Assembly (NCBI RefSeq): GCF_942548115.1
Contig: NZ_OW824151.1
Span: 3,100,001 to 3,164,000, forward strand
DNA length: 64,000 bases
Origin: Aeromicrobium sp. Leaf245
GTDB lineage: Bacteria > Actinomycetota > Actinomycetes > Propionibacteriales > Nocardioidaceae
Direction of reading: 5' to 3'
Below the pieces are notes generated by a model. The model was given only the letters and a program-made list of their open reading frames with translations. It ran no database searches and was not told the origin of the DNA. Position numbers and translations under genes: made by a program. Each line of letters starts with the position of its first letter. The stretch's first letter is position 1. Below are positions 26,851 through 35,137 of the stretch, one piece after another.

Positions 26851-27729
26851 TCAGTTGACGGCGTAGGCGTAGACGATGGCCGGGCCCAGCACGATCGCGA
26901 ACAGCACCGGCAGGATGCAGGTCATGAGCGGGATCAGGATCTTGACCGGGACCTGCTGCGCCTTGGCCTCCGCCCGACGGCGCCTGCTCAGCCGCATCTC
27001 CTTGGCCTGGCTGCGCACGACGCTCGCGATCGAGACGCCGAACTCCTCGGCCTGCACCACGGCCTTGCAGAAGGCGCGCAGCTCGTCGACCGACGTCCGG
27101 TCGGCGAGCGACAGGTAGGCCTCCTTGCGCGACATGCCCAGGCTCATGTCCTGCATCAGCCGCACGAGCTCGTCGTTGAGCGGACCACTGCCGCGCTCGC
27201 CGGCCTTGGCCAGCGCCGCCTCGAAGCCGACGCCGGCCTCGAGCGAGATGACGATCTGGTCGAGCAGGTCGGGCAGGGCCTTCTGGATGTCCTCCTGGCG
27301 CTTGACCGCGTAGTTGTACACGAGCAGGTCCGGGACGAAGTAGCACAGGACCACGGACCCGGCCGCCGCCAGCGGCATCAGCGGGTGGTCGAACCGGCTC
27401 AGGAGCATCGACCCGAAGAGCAGCCCGAAGAGCGCGCCGGCGGGCTTCATGAGCACCACCCGCTCACGCGTCCACCCCTCGGGGTGGCCGGCCAGCACCA
27501 TGTTGCGCTCGAGCCGCTTGAGCAGGGTGCTCGGCGTGAAGCGCTCCCACAGGTCGGCGCGCGTCTCGTCGACCTTCTGCACGCCGCTGTCGGCCACGCT
27601 GTCGGGGACGCGGGTCATGGTCTTGACCCGCTTGCGGACGGCTCCGCCTCCGGGCGCGGCCACCACGCCGGCGCCGACGAGGGCCAGCCCGAGGGCCATG
27701 AGCAGGAGCAGTGCTGCGAGCAGGACCAT
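26851..27729 (-). CDS. tadC: Flp pilus inner-membrane platform protein TadC
   Basis: Type II secretion F-domain protein, 292 residues. One membrane segment at the N-terminus, two at about 85-125 and one at the C-terminus (LIPLMTCILPVLFAIVLGP) surround the cytosolic GspF domain with DLLDQIVISLEAGVGFEAAL and EEFGVSIASVVRSQAKEMRLSRRRRAE. It pairs with TadB to anchor the assembly ATPase. ATG at 27729 is one base after the tadB stop. Last gene of the tad operon. Confidence 0.94.
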   Translation of the reverse strand: MVLLAALLLLMALGLALVGAGVVAAPGGGAVRKRVKTMTRVPDSVADSGVQKVDETRADLWERFTPSTLLKRLERNMVLAGHPEGWTRERVVLMKPAGALFGLLFGSMLLSRFDHPLMPLAAAGSVVLCYFVPDLLVYNYAVKRQEDIQKALPDLLDQIVISLEAGVGFEAALAKAGERGSGPLNDELVRLMQDMSLGMSRKEAYLSLADRTSVDELRAFCKAVVQAEEFGVSIASVVRSQAKEMRLSRRRRAEAKAQQVPVKILIPLMTCILPVLFAIVLGPAIVYAYAVN

Positions 27730-27730
27730 G

Positions 27731-28666
27731 TCAGAACTCGATCCGCACGATGGACCGCATCCAGAAGCCACCCAGCACGTACATGACGCCGCAGCCGAGC
27801 ATGATGAGCTTGCCGATGCCCGAGTCGATGAAGACCCCCATGCGGTCGGCCGCGACCATCGAGTAGTAGATCCCGATGCCGATGGGCAGGGCCATCAGCA
27901 CGTAGGCCGAGATCCGGCCCTCGGCCGACAGCGCCATCACCTGCTCGCGGATGTGGTGCCGCTCGCGGATGGTCTCGGCCACCTGGTCGAGGATCTCGTT
28001 CAGGTTGCCGCCGGTCTCGCGCTGGGCCTCGATGGCCTGGGCGATCCAGCGGAAGTCGTCGGACTCCATCCGGTCGGCGACCTGCTCCATCGCGTCCACC
28101 AGGTCACGGCCGATGCGGTACTCGTTGACGACCCGCGTCAGCTCCTCGGCCATCGGCGAGTCCGCGTCGCGCGACGCCGCGTCCATGGCCGTGGGCAGGC
28201 TCTGGCCGGCCCGCAGCGAGGACGCCATCATCTGCAGCAGCGAGCCGAGCTGTCCGGCGAACCGCTTGCGTCGCCGACCCACCTTGGCGCGCACCACCAC
28301 CTTGGCCACGACGGGCACCAGCAGCGAGGCCACGAAGGAGAGCAGCACCGGCTGCTGCAGGGCCACCAGCCCGAAGAAGGTCCCTCCACCGAGGGCGAGG
28401 ACGAGCACGACGAGCGCGGCGACCGACGACCTCATGCCGGCCAGCTCGAGCTCGTCGGAGGTGAACGGCCGCCAGCCTCGACGGCTCAGCACCCCTTCCA
28501 CCGTCGAGACGGCACCGTCGTTCATCCGCCTGAGCAGCGGCTTGCGCTCGAGCACGGCGTACTGGGCCACCCGGCCACGCGTGCCTCGCGTCTCCGGCAT
28601 CCCGACCACGGCCAGGTAGCCGCAGAAGACCGCGGCGAGCACGAGGACCGCTCCGATGATCAGCAT
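27731..28666 (-). CDS. tadB: Flp pilus inner-membrane platform protein TadB
   Basis: 311 residues with membrane segments at about 1-20, 85-130, and two near the C-terminus. The GspF domain core is LGSLLQMMASSLRAGQSLPT and AIEAQRETGGNLNEILDQVA, which is diagnostic. ATG at 28666 lies four bases after the tadA stop. It forms the platform with TadC for the TadA motor. The frame runs further upstream inside tadA but without homology. Confidence 0.94.
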   Translation of the reverse strand: MLIIGAVLVLAAVFCGYLAVVGMPETRGTRGRVAQYAVLERKPLLRRMNDGAVSTVEGVLSRRGWRPFTSDELELAGMRSSVAALVVLVLALGGGTFFGLVALQQPVLLSFVASLLVPVVAKVVVRAKVGRRRKRFAGQLGSLLQMMASSLRAGQSLPTAMDAASRDADSPMAEELTRVVNEYRIGRDLVDAMEQVADRMESDDFRWIAQAIEAQRETGGNLNEILDQVAETIRERHHIREQVMALSAEGRISAYVLMALPIGIGIYYSMVAADRMGVFIDSGIGKLIMLGCGVMYVLGGFWMRSIVRIEF

Positions 28667-28670
28667 CGGG

Positions 28671-30056
28671 TCACCCCACCCTCGCCTGACGCACCAGGTT
28701 CTCCAGGTCGAACGCGATGCCGTGGTCCTCGAAGCGCTCGCTGAACCGTGGCCGGATCCCGGTCGGGATGGCGTGGCCTCGGAACTTCCCGTGCTCGTCG
28801 ACCCCGGCGGCGAAGTCGAACGTGAACACGTCCTGCAGCACGACGGTGTCACCCTCCATGCCGAGCACCTCGGTCACGTTCACGACGCGGCGCGTCCCGT
28901 CGCGCAGTCGTTGGATCTGCACGATGAGGTCGACCGCGCTGGCGGCCTGCTCGCGGATCGCCCGCAGGGGCAGGTCCATGCCCGCCATGAGCACCAGCGT
29001 CTCGAGCCGCGACATGGCGTCGCGGGGCGAGTTGGCGTGCAGCGTGGAGAGGGAGCCGTCGTGGCCCGTGTTCATGGCCTGGAGCATGTCGAGCGCCTCG
29101 CCGCCACGACACTCGCCGACGACGATGCGGTCCGGACGCATGCGCAGCGAGTTGCGCACCAGGTCACGGATCGTCACCTCGCCGCTGCCCTCGATGTTGG
29201 CCGGCCGCGCCTCCATGCGCACCACGTGCGGCTGCTGGAGGTTGAGCTCGACGGCGTCCTCGATCGTGACGATCCGCTCCCCCGCCGGGATGAACCGGCT
29301 GAGGACGTTCAGCAGCGTCGTCTTGCCGGTGCCGGTGCCGCCGCTGACCAGGATGTTGAGCTTGGCCTGCACGCAGGCGTGCAGGAGCTGGGCCATCTGC
29401 TCGGTCATGCTGCCGAAGCCGATGAGGTCGCTGACCGTGAACGGGTCCTTGCTGAACTTGCGGATCGTCAGCGACGAGCCGTCGACGGCCAGCGGCGGGA
29501 TGACGGCGTTCACGCGGGACCCGTCCGAGAGCCGCGCGTCCACGAGCGGCGACGACTCGTCGATGCGCCGACCGACCTTGCTGACGATGCGCTCGATCAC
29601 GCGACGCAGGTGCTCCTCGGAGGCGAAGCGGGTGGCGACCTGGGTCAGCCGGCCGCGACGCTCCACGTACACCTGGTCGAAGCGGTTGACCATGATCTCG
29701 GTGATGGACTCGTCCTCGAGCATCCGCTCCAGCGGTCCGAGCCCGATCGCGTCGTCCTCGACGTCGCGGACCAGCCGACGTCGCTCGTCGGAGCTCAGCA
29801 GCAGCTGCTGGTCGCCCTCGATGACGGCGGTGAGCTCCTCGCGCACGAAGGTGTGCAGCTGCTCCTCGGTCAGGCTCGGGTCGTTGATGCGCGCCCCGAT
29901 CCGGTCGAGCAGCGCCTCGGACGCGCGGGCCTTCATGGTCGCGTAGGCGTCACCGAGAGCACCGGTGGCCTCGACCTCCTCCAGCTCCTCCTCGACCACG
30001 GACGAGGAGAAGGTGCTGGTCTCGCGCGCACTCGCGAGGCGGTCGCTCAGCCGCAT
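28671..30056 (-). CDS. tadA: Flp pilus assembly ATPase TadA (CpaF)
   Basis: Hexameric secretion ATPase that powers pilin polymerisation. 461 residues. N-terminal charged helical region to about 130, then the Type II/IV secretion ATPase domain: VDARLSDGSRVNAVIPPLAV, Walker A SGGTGTGKTTLLN at about 260, Asp-box IVTIEDAVEL, Walker B PDRIVVGECRGGEALDML and the His-box GSLSTLHANS. ATG at 30056 has GGAGG ten bases upstream; GTG at 30062, overlapping the tadZ stop as GTGA, is an equal alternative that adds two residues. Confidence 0.96.
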   Translation of the reverse strand: MRLSDRLASARETSTFSSSVVEEELEEVEATGALGDAYATMKARASEALLDRIGARINDPSLTEEQLHTFVREELTAVIEGDQQLLLSSDERRRLVRDVEDDAIGLGPLERMLEDESITEIMVNRFDQVYVERRGRLTQVATRFASEEHLRRVIERIVSKVGRRIDESSPLVDARLSDGSRVNAVIPPLAVDGSSLTIRKFSKDPFTVSDLIGFGSMTEQMAQLLHACVQAKLNILVSGGTGTGKTTLLNVLSRFIPAGERIVTIEDAVELNLQQPHVVRMEARPANIEGSGEVTIRDLVRNSLRMRPDRIVVGECRGGEALDMLQAMNTGHDGSLSTLHANSPRDAMSRLETLVLMAGMDLPLRAIREQAASAVDLIVQIQRLRDGTRRVVNVTEVLGMEGDTVVLQDVFTFDFAAGVDEHGKFRGHAIPTGIRPRFSERFEDHGIAFDLENLVRQARVG

Positions 30057-30058
30057 GG

Positions 30059-31255
30059 TCACGCCACCTCCAGCCGCTTGTGGCCCTGCTTGCCCTCGGT
30101 GGCGCGCGCACGGTCGTAGATCTTCTTCGACAGCGACTTGACCGCCTTGGCGAACGGGTTCGACTTGCTGGTGACGACGAGCGGCACGCCCTTGTTCGAC
30201 GCGACCGGCACCTCCTTGGCGCGCGGCAGCACCAGGTCGACCGGCACACCGAGCAGCGCCTCCACGTCCTTGACCTTCAGACCCGACTGCTTGTCGGCGA
30301 AGTTGAGCACGACGTGGCGCGACGGCGGCATCAGCGACAGCTCGCCCAGCAGCTCGATCTCCTTGCGGACGCTGCGCAGACAGGCGATGTCCATCGTCGA
30401 GACGAGGATCGCGTCGTCGCTCGCCTCGAGGGCTCCGAGGGTCGCCTCCTCGAGCCCGGCGGCCGTGTCCAGGACCACGTAGCGGAACTGCTCCTGCAGC
30501 TGTCGCACGAGCGCGCTCACCTGCTCCGCCGTGACGTGGTCGTTCGCGGCCGGGCTCTCGGCGCCGCAGAGGACGAAGAAGCCGGCGTCGTGCACCGTCA
30601 GGTACGTCTTGAGCAGCAGGCTGTCGTGCGCTCCGGGACCGAAGGCGTCCTCGAGCGTGTGCGACGGGCGAAGGTCCAGCACCGTCGAGACGTCGCCGAA
30701 CTGCAGGTCCAGGTCGACCAGCACGACCTCCATCGGCGACTGCTGCGCGAGCGACACCGCGAGGTTCGTCGAGATGCTGGTCTTGCCCACCCCGCCCTTC
30801 GGCGACAGCACCGTCATGGTGCGGGACCGGAAGTCGACGGGCATGGTCTTGGGGGCCAGCTTGAGCGGGTCTCCCGACGACGTCGGCGCGCGCGCGTCGA
30901 GCCGCGCCCGCAGTCCGGCCAGCAGGCTCGGGTCGTCGATGCTCGGAGCCACGTCGCGGATGCCCGACCGCATCGCCTCGAGCATGATCTCCTTCTCGGT
31001 CGCCGCGACCAGCACCAGGTCGACGTCGGGCCGGACGGCCGCGACCTCGCGCGCCAGGGCCATCGACGCAGCGAGCGGCACCGCGGACGTGAGGACCATG
31101 GCGTCGGGGATGACGGTGGGGTCGAGGCCGCGCAGGAAGCTCGTGGAGTCCCCCTGCAACGCGTCGGCACCGAGCGTCACGCACTGGTGGCCGATGGTGG
31201 CCTCCACCCGGGCGGCGAGCTCGTCGTCGCCGCCGACGATCAGGACGAGGCTCAT
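30059..31255 (-). CDS. tadZ: Pilus localisation ATPase TadZ (CpaE)
   Basis: 398 residues: an N-terminal receiver-like domain (about 1-120), lacking a clear phospho-acceptor triad, and a ParA/MinD-type ATPase domain with deviant Walker A LSPKGGVGKTSISTNLAVSL at about 149-168, then VVLVDLDLQFGDVST and YVVLDTAAGLEEATL. TadZ positions the Flp apparatus at a pole or focus. ATG overlaps the cpaB stop by four bases (ATGA). Second gene of the cpaB-tadZ-tadA-tadB-tadC operon. Confidence 0.93.
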   Translation of the reverse strand: MSLVLIVGGDDELAARVEATIGHQCVTLGADALQGDSTSFLRGLDPTVIPDAMVLTSAVPLAASMALAREVAAVRPDVDLVLVAATEKEIMLEAMRSGIRDVAPSIDDPSLLAGLRARLDARAPTSSGDPLKLAPKTMPVDFRSRTMTVLSPKGGVGKTSISTNLAVSLAQQSPMEVVLVDLDLQFGDVSTVLDLRPSHTLEDAFGPGAHDSLLLKTYLTVHDAGFFVLCGAESPAANDHVTAEQVSALVRQLQEQFRYVVLDTAAGLEEATLGALEASDDAILVSTMDIACLRSVRKEIELLGELSLMPPSRHVVLNFADKQSGLKVKDVEALLGVPVDLVLPRAKEVPVASNKGVPLVVTSKSNPFAKAVKSLSKKIYDRARATEGKQGHKRLEVA

Positions 31256-31929
31256 CGGTCCAGCACCTCGTCGGACGTGACGACGCCACCGCCACCGGTG
31301 TCGGTGTCCTCGTTCTGCTTGGTGATCCAGACCTTGCCGAACTCCATGGCGTTGACGATCTTCGTGACGTCGGCGGTCTTGACCGCGACCGTCACGGTGG
31401 CGCCGGCCGTGCTCTGGCCGTCGCCTACCCCGGCGTCGACCTTGAGCACCGGCACGCCGTCGACCGCCATGGCGCTGCTCCCGCTGTAGCTGGCGACCAC
31501 GCCGACCGTGTCGCCGGCCGCCAGGGCCCCACCGACGATCCGCTGGCCCTCGAGCAGGATCGACAGCTCCTGCATGCCCTTGGGCACGGCGGCGTCACCC
31601 TTGACGTCGCCGGCCTCGGCGAACTTGGCGGGGGTCAGCTGGTCCCCGGGCACGAGCACGCCACGCGTGACCAGACCCTCGAGCTCGGACAGGTCGGTGA
31701 CGGCACCGGGCACGACGGCTGCCTTGGGAAGCTCGACGGCCTCGACGCTCGCACTCAGCTCGGAGGACGGCGTCTTGGTCGCCACCTCCTGGGTGACCCG
31801 CAGCACCGTGGTGCGCTCGGTCCCCTCGAAGGCCCGGTCGTCGGCACCCTTCGCGTAGGCGAAGAGGGCAGCGAACCCGAGCACGGCCAGCAGCACGGCT
31901 GCACCGATGGCCAGAAGTTGCTTGTTCAC
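31252..31929 (-). CDS. cpaB: Flp pilus assembly protein CpaB/RcpC, SAF domain
   Basis: 225 residues with an N-terminal membrane anchor (about 5-27) and a SAF/RcpC domain: EVATKTPSSELSASVEAVEL, then LVTRGVLVPGDQLTPAKFAE and a beta-rich part with RIVGGALAAGDTVGVVAS. GTG at 31929 is behind GGGAGA and starts VNKQLLAIGAAVLLAVLGF. First gene of the tad assembly operon, separated from the pilin gene by a strong hairpin. Bases 31930-32150 upstream carry no gene I can support. Confidence 0.92.
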   Translation of the reverse strand: MNKQLLAIGAAVLLAVLGFAALFAYAKGADDRAFEGTERTTVLRVTQEVATKTPSSELSASVEAVELPKAAVVPGAVTDLSELEGLVTRGVLVPGDQLTPAKFAEAGDVKGDAAVPKGMQELSILLEGQRIVGGALAAGDTVGVVASYSGSSAMAVDGVPVLKVDAGVGDGQSTAGATVTVAVKTADVTKIVNAMEFGKVWITKQNEDTDTGGGGVVTSDEVLDR

Positions 31930-32150
31930 GAAGATCTCCCTGTTCTCGTGAAGCGCACGGTCCATGACCCCGGACCGCGAGGGGTGGTGGGGACGCCAGA
32001 CAGGACGCCCCGAGATGCCTGTGCACCCCGTCGCGGGACCGTCCCTCACCCTGTTGCTTGCTGTGCCGCCCTCCGGGCTCCCTCTCCGGTGGGTGGCGAG
32101 AGTCGACGCTGAGGCCTCAGTTCCTCAGGGCCGCTCGTGACGATCGAGCA

Positions 32151-32184
32151 GACGGTGCCGCGAGCCCGAGCTCGCGGCACCGTC
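32151..32184 (-). terminator. Perfect 15-bp hairpin between flp pilin and cpaB
   Basis: GACGGTGCCGCGAGC (32151-32165), loop CCGA, then its exact complement to 32184. It starts 13 bases past the pilin stop on the minus strand. A partial terminator here would keep pilin mRNA abundant and let a fraction read through to the assembly genes. No T-run follows on the minus strand, so it may act as an RNA-stabilising or attenuating stem. Confidence 0.7.
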
Positions 32185-32196
32185 CCAGGTTCTCGA

Positions 32197-32400
32197 TCAG
32201 CCGCCGGCCTGGCCGTCGATGGCCGTCTCGACACCGGTGAAGGCGTCACGGACGTCGCCGCCCAGGAACCCGATCACGACGATCAGGACGGCGGCGATGA
32301 GTGCCACGAGCAGGCCGTACTCGACGGCGGTGGCGCCCTTCTCGTCGCGGCGGTCCTTGAGGCCGGCGACGAAGGCGAGGACGGTGCTGAATGCGTGCAT
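32197..32400 (-). CDS. flp: Flp-family type IVb pilin
   Basis: 67 residues, the usual size. The leader ends KDRRDEKG and cleavage by a prepilin peptidase is expected before ATAVEYGLLVALIAAVLIVV, which has the invariant Glu at mature position 5 next to Tyr (the Flp motif) and the hydrophobic assembly helix. ATG is behind GAGGGAG. Transcribed first, ahead of the hairpin and the tad assembly genes. No prepilin peptidase gene is in the window. Confidence 0.96.
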   Translation of the reverse strand: MHAFSTVLAFVAGLKDRRDEKGATAVEYGLLVALIAAVLIVVIGFLGGDVRDAFTGVETAIDGQAGG

Positions 32401-32904
32401 GGTGTTCTCCCTCAGAATGGTGAGCCGCCGGTGACCGGCTGCTCCGCCACCCCTGTTGGTGGCGCTCCCTGAGAAGAAGGTAAGGCCTAAAGTCCCGGGC
32501 CGTCCTGGAAGTTACGGGCCATCTTTTCCTGGTCACAACGAACTATGGACGAAACCGTGTGAAGCACTCCGGTTCGGTGGAGCACCATCGCACCACACAC
32601 ACGACATGGTGTGGTCCGAGCCGGTGAGGTTCCCGATTTTCCAGTGTTTTTCGACGGCGCGCCGGACCCCTCGCCGAACGACGGCGGCGCGACACCTCCT
32701 GCGCCCGCCCGCCATCACCCACGGCCGGTCGACCCTCGGCGACTCGAAGGACTAGTCCGGTCGGTCCGCCGATCCGACCCTGTCGGGACCGCGGAAGGGT
32801 CCGCCAGGGACCTTCGCCATGTCCGCACCCCCCCGATCTCGACGGTGAGACGATGTGGCGTCCACCGACACGTACCGGTTGTGACCACCCGCCAGGAGGC
32901 CCCC
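32401..32904. other. Intergenic region between flp and the sigma-factor gene (504 bases)
   Basis: Divergent control region. On the minus side it holds the pilin leader and a likely promoter. Inverted repeats occur: ACCACAC/GTGTGGT (32592-32598 and 32609-32615) and the overlapping CACCAT/ATGGTG (32583-32588 and 32606-32611). AGGAGG at 32894-32899 serves the sigma-factor gene. The plus frame is open from 32611 but reads as Pro/Arg-rich sequence and is not proposed as coding. Confidence 0.6.
32509..32538 (-). promoter_or_regulatory. Possible flp pilin promoter
   Basis: On the minus strand TTGTGA (32538-32533) and TAACTT (32514-32509) are separated by 18 bases, a passable sigma-70-type -35/-10 pair, about 110 bases upstream of the pilin ATG. 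This stretch is less GC-rich than its surroundings. Assignment by eye only. Confidence 0.35.
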
Positions 32905-33483
32905 GTGAGCAGGCCCCGCACGTCCGAGACCGGCGACGACGCCGACACGGACGGCGGCCTGCTCCAGCGGGCGAGCACCGGTGACCGCGACGCGTTCGGC
33001 GAGCTCTACGACCGGCATGTCCGGGCCGTCTACTGGCAGGCCTTCCGCGTCCTGCGCGACGCCGACGCGGCCGAGGACGCCACCCAGGAGACCTTCGTGG
33101 TCGCGTGGCGTCGCTCGCGCACCATCCGGCTGGTGGACGGGTCCGTGCTGCCGTGGCTGCTCGTGACCGCCCGGCAGGTGGCCCTGAACGCGGCCCGCAA
33201 GGCGGCGCGACGCCGCACTGCGGAGCTCGACGAGGACCTTCCCGCCCGGGACGACGTCGAGTCGACGGTGGAGGCCGAGCTGGCTCGGGTCGAGATCGAC
33301 GCCGCGGTCGCGGCCCTCGGCGAGCTGGACCAGCGGCTGTACGCCCTGTGCATCGACGGGGACCACAGCTACGAGCAGGCGGCGCGTGAGCTCGGCGTGA
33401 CCCACGCCGTGGTCCGCAACCGTCTGCACCGACTGCGCGGCCGGCTCCGCGCCGACCTGCGCGCGATGAGGGAGACGTCATGA
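32905..33483 (+). CDS. ECF-like sigma-70 family RNA polymerase sigma factor
   Basis: 192 residues. Region 2: DRDAFGELYDRHVRAVYWQA and DAEDATQETFVVAWRRSRTI at about 30-75. Region 4: LGELDQRLYALCIDGDHSYE, then LGVTHAVVRNRLHRLRGRLR at about 165-185. GTG at 32905 was chosen because AGGAGG lies five bases upstream; the open frame extends another 98 codons without homology. Its stop overlaps the next ATG (ATGA), so it is co-expressed with the DUF4349 protein, which has the place of an anti-sigma factor. Confidence 0.9.
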   Translation: MSRPRTSETGDDADTDGGLLQRASTGDRDAFGELYDRHVRAVYWQAFRVLRDADAAEDATQETFVVAWRRSRTIRLVDGSVLPWLLVTARQVALNAARKAARRRTAELDEDLPARDDVESTVEAELARVEIDAAVAALGELDQRLYALCIDGDHSYEQAARELGVTHAVVRNRLHRLRGRLRADLRAMRETS

Positions 33484-34496
33484 CCGGACGTGGGAACGAG
33501 GAGCTGGACGGCCTCGGCGACGAGCGGATCAGCCGGATGCGCCAGGGCGTGATGCACCAGGTGGACGCCGACGTGACGCGTCGCGGCCGTCGCGCCCGGC
33601 GCGTGGTGGGGGGCGCGGCCGCTGCGTGCGTGGTCGTCGTCATCGGCGGCCTCGGGACCAGCCTCCTCGTCGCACCCGACGACGGGGGTGACGCGGCCGG
33701 CGCCGACAGCAGCGCCGACGTCGCCGCTGCACCCCAGCAGCCCGAGGACGCCGCGGGAGGCCTCCGCACCGAGGTGGACACCGACGAAGCCACGGCACAG
33801 GAGCTGCCCGACGTCGAGCAGTCCGAGCGCCAGGTCGTCACGACCGGCAGCGCCACCGTGCGTGTCTCGGCGCCGGCGGAGGTGGCGGACGCCCTGGCTG
33901 CCTGGGTCGATCGAGCCGGAGGACGCATCGACCAGCGGGCCGAGTACACGAGCGACGAGTCCGGCACGCGCGGGCGGGTGACGTCGGCGTCCCTCGTGGT
34001 GCGGGTCCCGGCCGACGCCGTCGACCGCACGGTGGCACGGCTGCGCACCTACGGCACCGTCACCGGGCTCGACGTCGCGCGCGAGGACGTGACCGACCGC
34101 GTGGCCGATCTCGACGCCCGCATCCGCAGCCTCACCACGTCGGTCGATCGTCTGCTCGAGATCCTCACCGACGCGGACGACGCAGAGGCGCTGCTGGCCG
34201 TCGAACGGGCGCTGTCGGAGCGCCAGGCGGACCTGGAGTCGCTCCAGGCCCAGCGGCGCGCGGTGCGCGACCAGGTCGACCTCTCGACCCTGTCGGTCGA
34301 GCTCGTCACCCGCGACGGCGCCGAGTCGGTCGACCCCGGCGGCTTCGTCGGCGGCCTGCAGTCGGGCTGGAACGCGTTGGTCGCCGTCGTCAACGCCGGC
34401 GTCGAGGCGCTCGGGGCCGTGCTCCCCTGGCTCGGCGTCGCGCTGCTGGGGTGGCTGCTCTGGCGCCTGGCCGGCTGGCTGCGCCGCAGGCGTTGA
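33480..34496 (+). CDS. DUF4349 membrane protein, putative sigma-factor partner
   Basis: 338 residues. A short cytosolic N-terminus (about 1-40), one membrane segment (about 42-64), an acidic linker, then the DUF4349 domain: RQVVTTGSATVRVSAPAEVA, SLVVRVPADAVDRTVARLRT, VAREDVTDRVADLDARIRSL and a helical hairpin (about 220-275), ending in a second membrane segment near 315-332. Sharing ATGA with the sigma gene and having an N-terminal cytosolic stub suggest it senses the envelope and controls the sigma factor. It lacks a recognisable zinc anti-sigma motif (HxxxCxxC), so that role is inference. Confidence 0.85.
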   Translation: MTGRGNEELDGLGDERISRMRQGVMHQVDADVTRRGRRARRVVGGAAAACVVVVIGGLGTSLLVAPDDGGDAAGADSSADVAAAPQQPEDAAGGLRTEVDTDEATAQELPDVEQSERQVVTTGSATVRVSAPAEVADALAAWVDRAGGRIDQRAEYTSDESGTRGRVTSASLVVRVPADAVDRTVARLRTYGTVTGLDVAREDVTDRVADLDARIRSLTTSVDRLLEILTDADDAEALLAVERALSERQADLESLQAQRRAVRDQVDLSTLSVELVTRDGAESVDPGGFVGGLQSGWNALVAVVNAGVEALGAVLPWLGVALLGWLLWRLAGWLRRRR

Positions 34497-34502
34497 CCGC
34501 TG

Positions 34503-35072
34503 TCAGGCCCGTTCGAACCAGGTGACCAGAGCCCCGTCGTCGAACGCGACCGAGTCCGTGGGGCGGAACGCCGCCGGCCGGAAGGGGCCGTCGACCACGG
34601 GCCGCCCGGACCCGGCCACGACCGGGTACCGCTTGAGGACGATCTCGTCGATCTCCGGCAGCAGGCTCCCGGCGAGCCGCCCGCCCCCGCACAGCCAGAT
34701 GTCCTGCCCGTCCTGCGACTTCAGCTCCCGGACCCGCTCGACGACGTCGCCGCGGACGACCTCGAGGGCGGGATCGGGCGCCTCGAGCGTCGAGGAGACC
34801 ACGACCTCGCGCAGGTGCGGGTAGGGCCGGGTGATGCCCACGTCCGTGGCCGGCCGATAGGTCCCGAGTCCCATCAGCAGCGTGTCGAAGTGCTGGTTCG
34901 GCGCGTCGGCGAGCCCCAGCGACTCGCGGAACGCGTGCGGCAGGGTCTCGGGGTACTGCTCGCAGATCCAGGTGAGCATCTTCTCCGAGAGGGCGAAGAA
35001 GTCGACCTCGTGCTCCGGTCCGGCGATGTAGCCGTCGAGCGACGTGCCGACGTAGTAGACGAGCTTCCGCAT
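34503..35072 (-). CDS. Dihydrofolate reductase-family (RibD C-domain) protein
   Basis: 189 residues. RKLVYYVGTSLDGYIAGPEH at the N-terminus, LMGLGTYRP, VVVSSTLEAPDPALEVVRGD, and DIWLCGGGRLAGSLLPEIDE matching the NADPH-binding fold of RibD_C reductases. ATG follows GGGGGA. These stand-alone proteins act on various small substrates; true DHFR activity is unlikely. Divergent from a TetR gene with a 28-bp inverted repeat between, so probably regulated by it. Confidence 0.9.
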   Translation of the reverse strand: MRKLVYYVGTSLDGYIAGPEHEVDFFALSEKMLTWICEQYPETLPHAFRESLGLADAPNQHFDTLLMGLGTYRPATDVGITRPYPHLREVVVSSTLEAPDPALEVVRGDVVERVRELKSQDGQDIWLCGGGRLAGSLLPEIDEIVLKRYPVVAGSGRPVVDGPFRPAAFRPTDSVAFDDGALVTWFERA

Positions 35073-35094
35073 GGGGTCCCCCTGAGTACTCTGT

Positions 35095-35122
35095 TCGTAG
35101 TGGTTCAACGGTAGCACTACGA
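35095..35122. promoter_or_regulatory. TetR operator between reductase and tetR
   Basis: TCGTAGTG (35095-35102) and CACTACGA (35115-35122) form a perfect 8-bp inverted repeat with a 12-bp spacer in the 65-bp gap between divergent genes, 15 bases before the tetR GTG. Likely bound by that TetR to repress both genes. Confidence 0.65.
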
Positions 35123-35137
35123 CTGGAGTGGTCTCAC

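Noticed and set aside
32611..32904. Extended N-terminus of the sigma factor
   Set aside because: The 98 extra codons are Pro/Arg-rich without homology, and a perfect AGGAGG sits at the internal GTG.
34390..34692. Small minus-strand frame at the end of the DUF4349 gene
   Set aside because: Overlaps two better genes in another frame and is Arg/Ala-rich without motifs.
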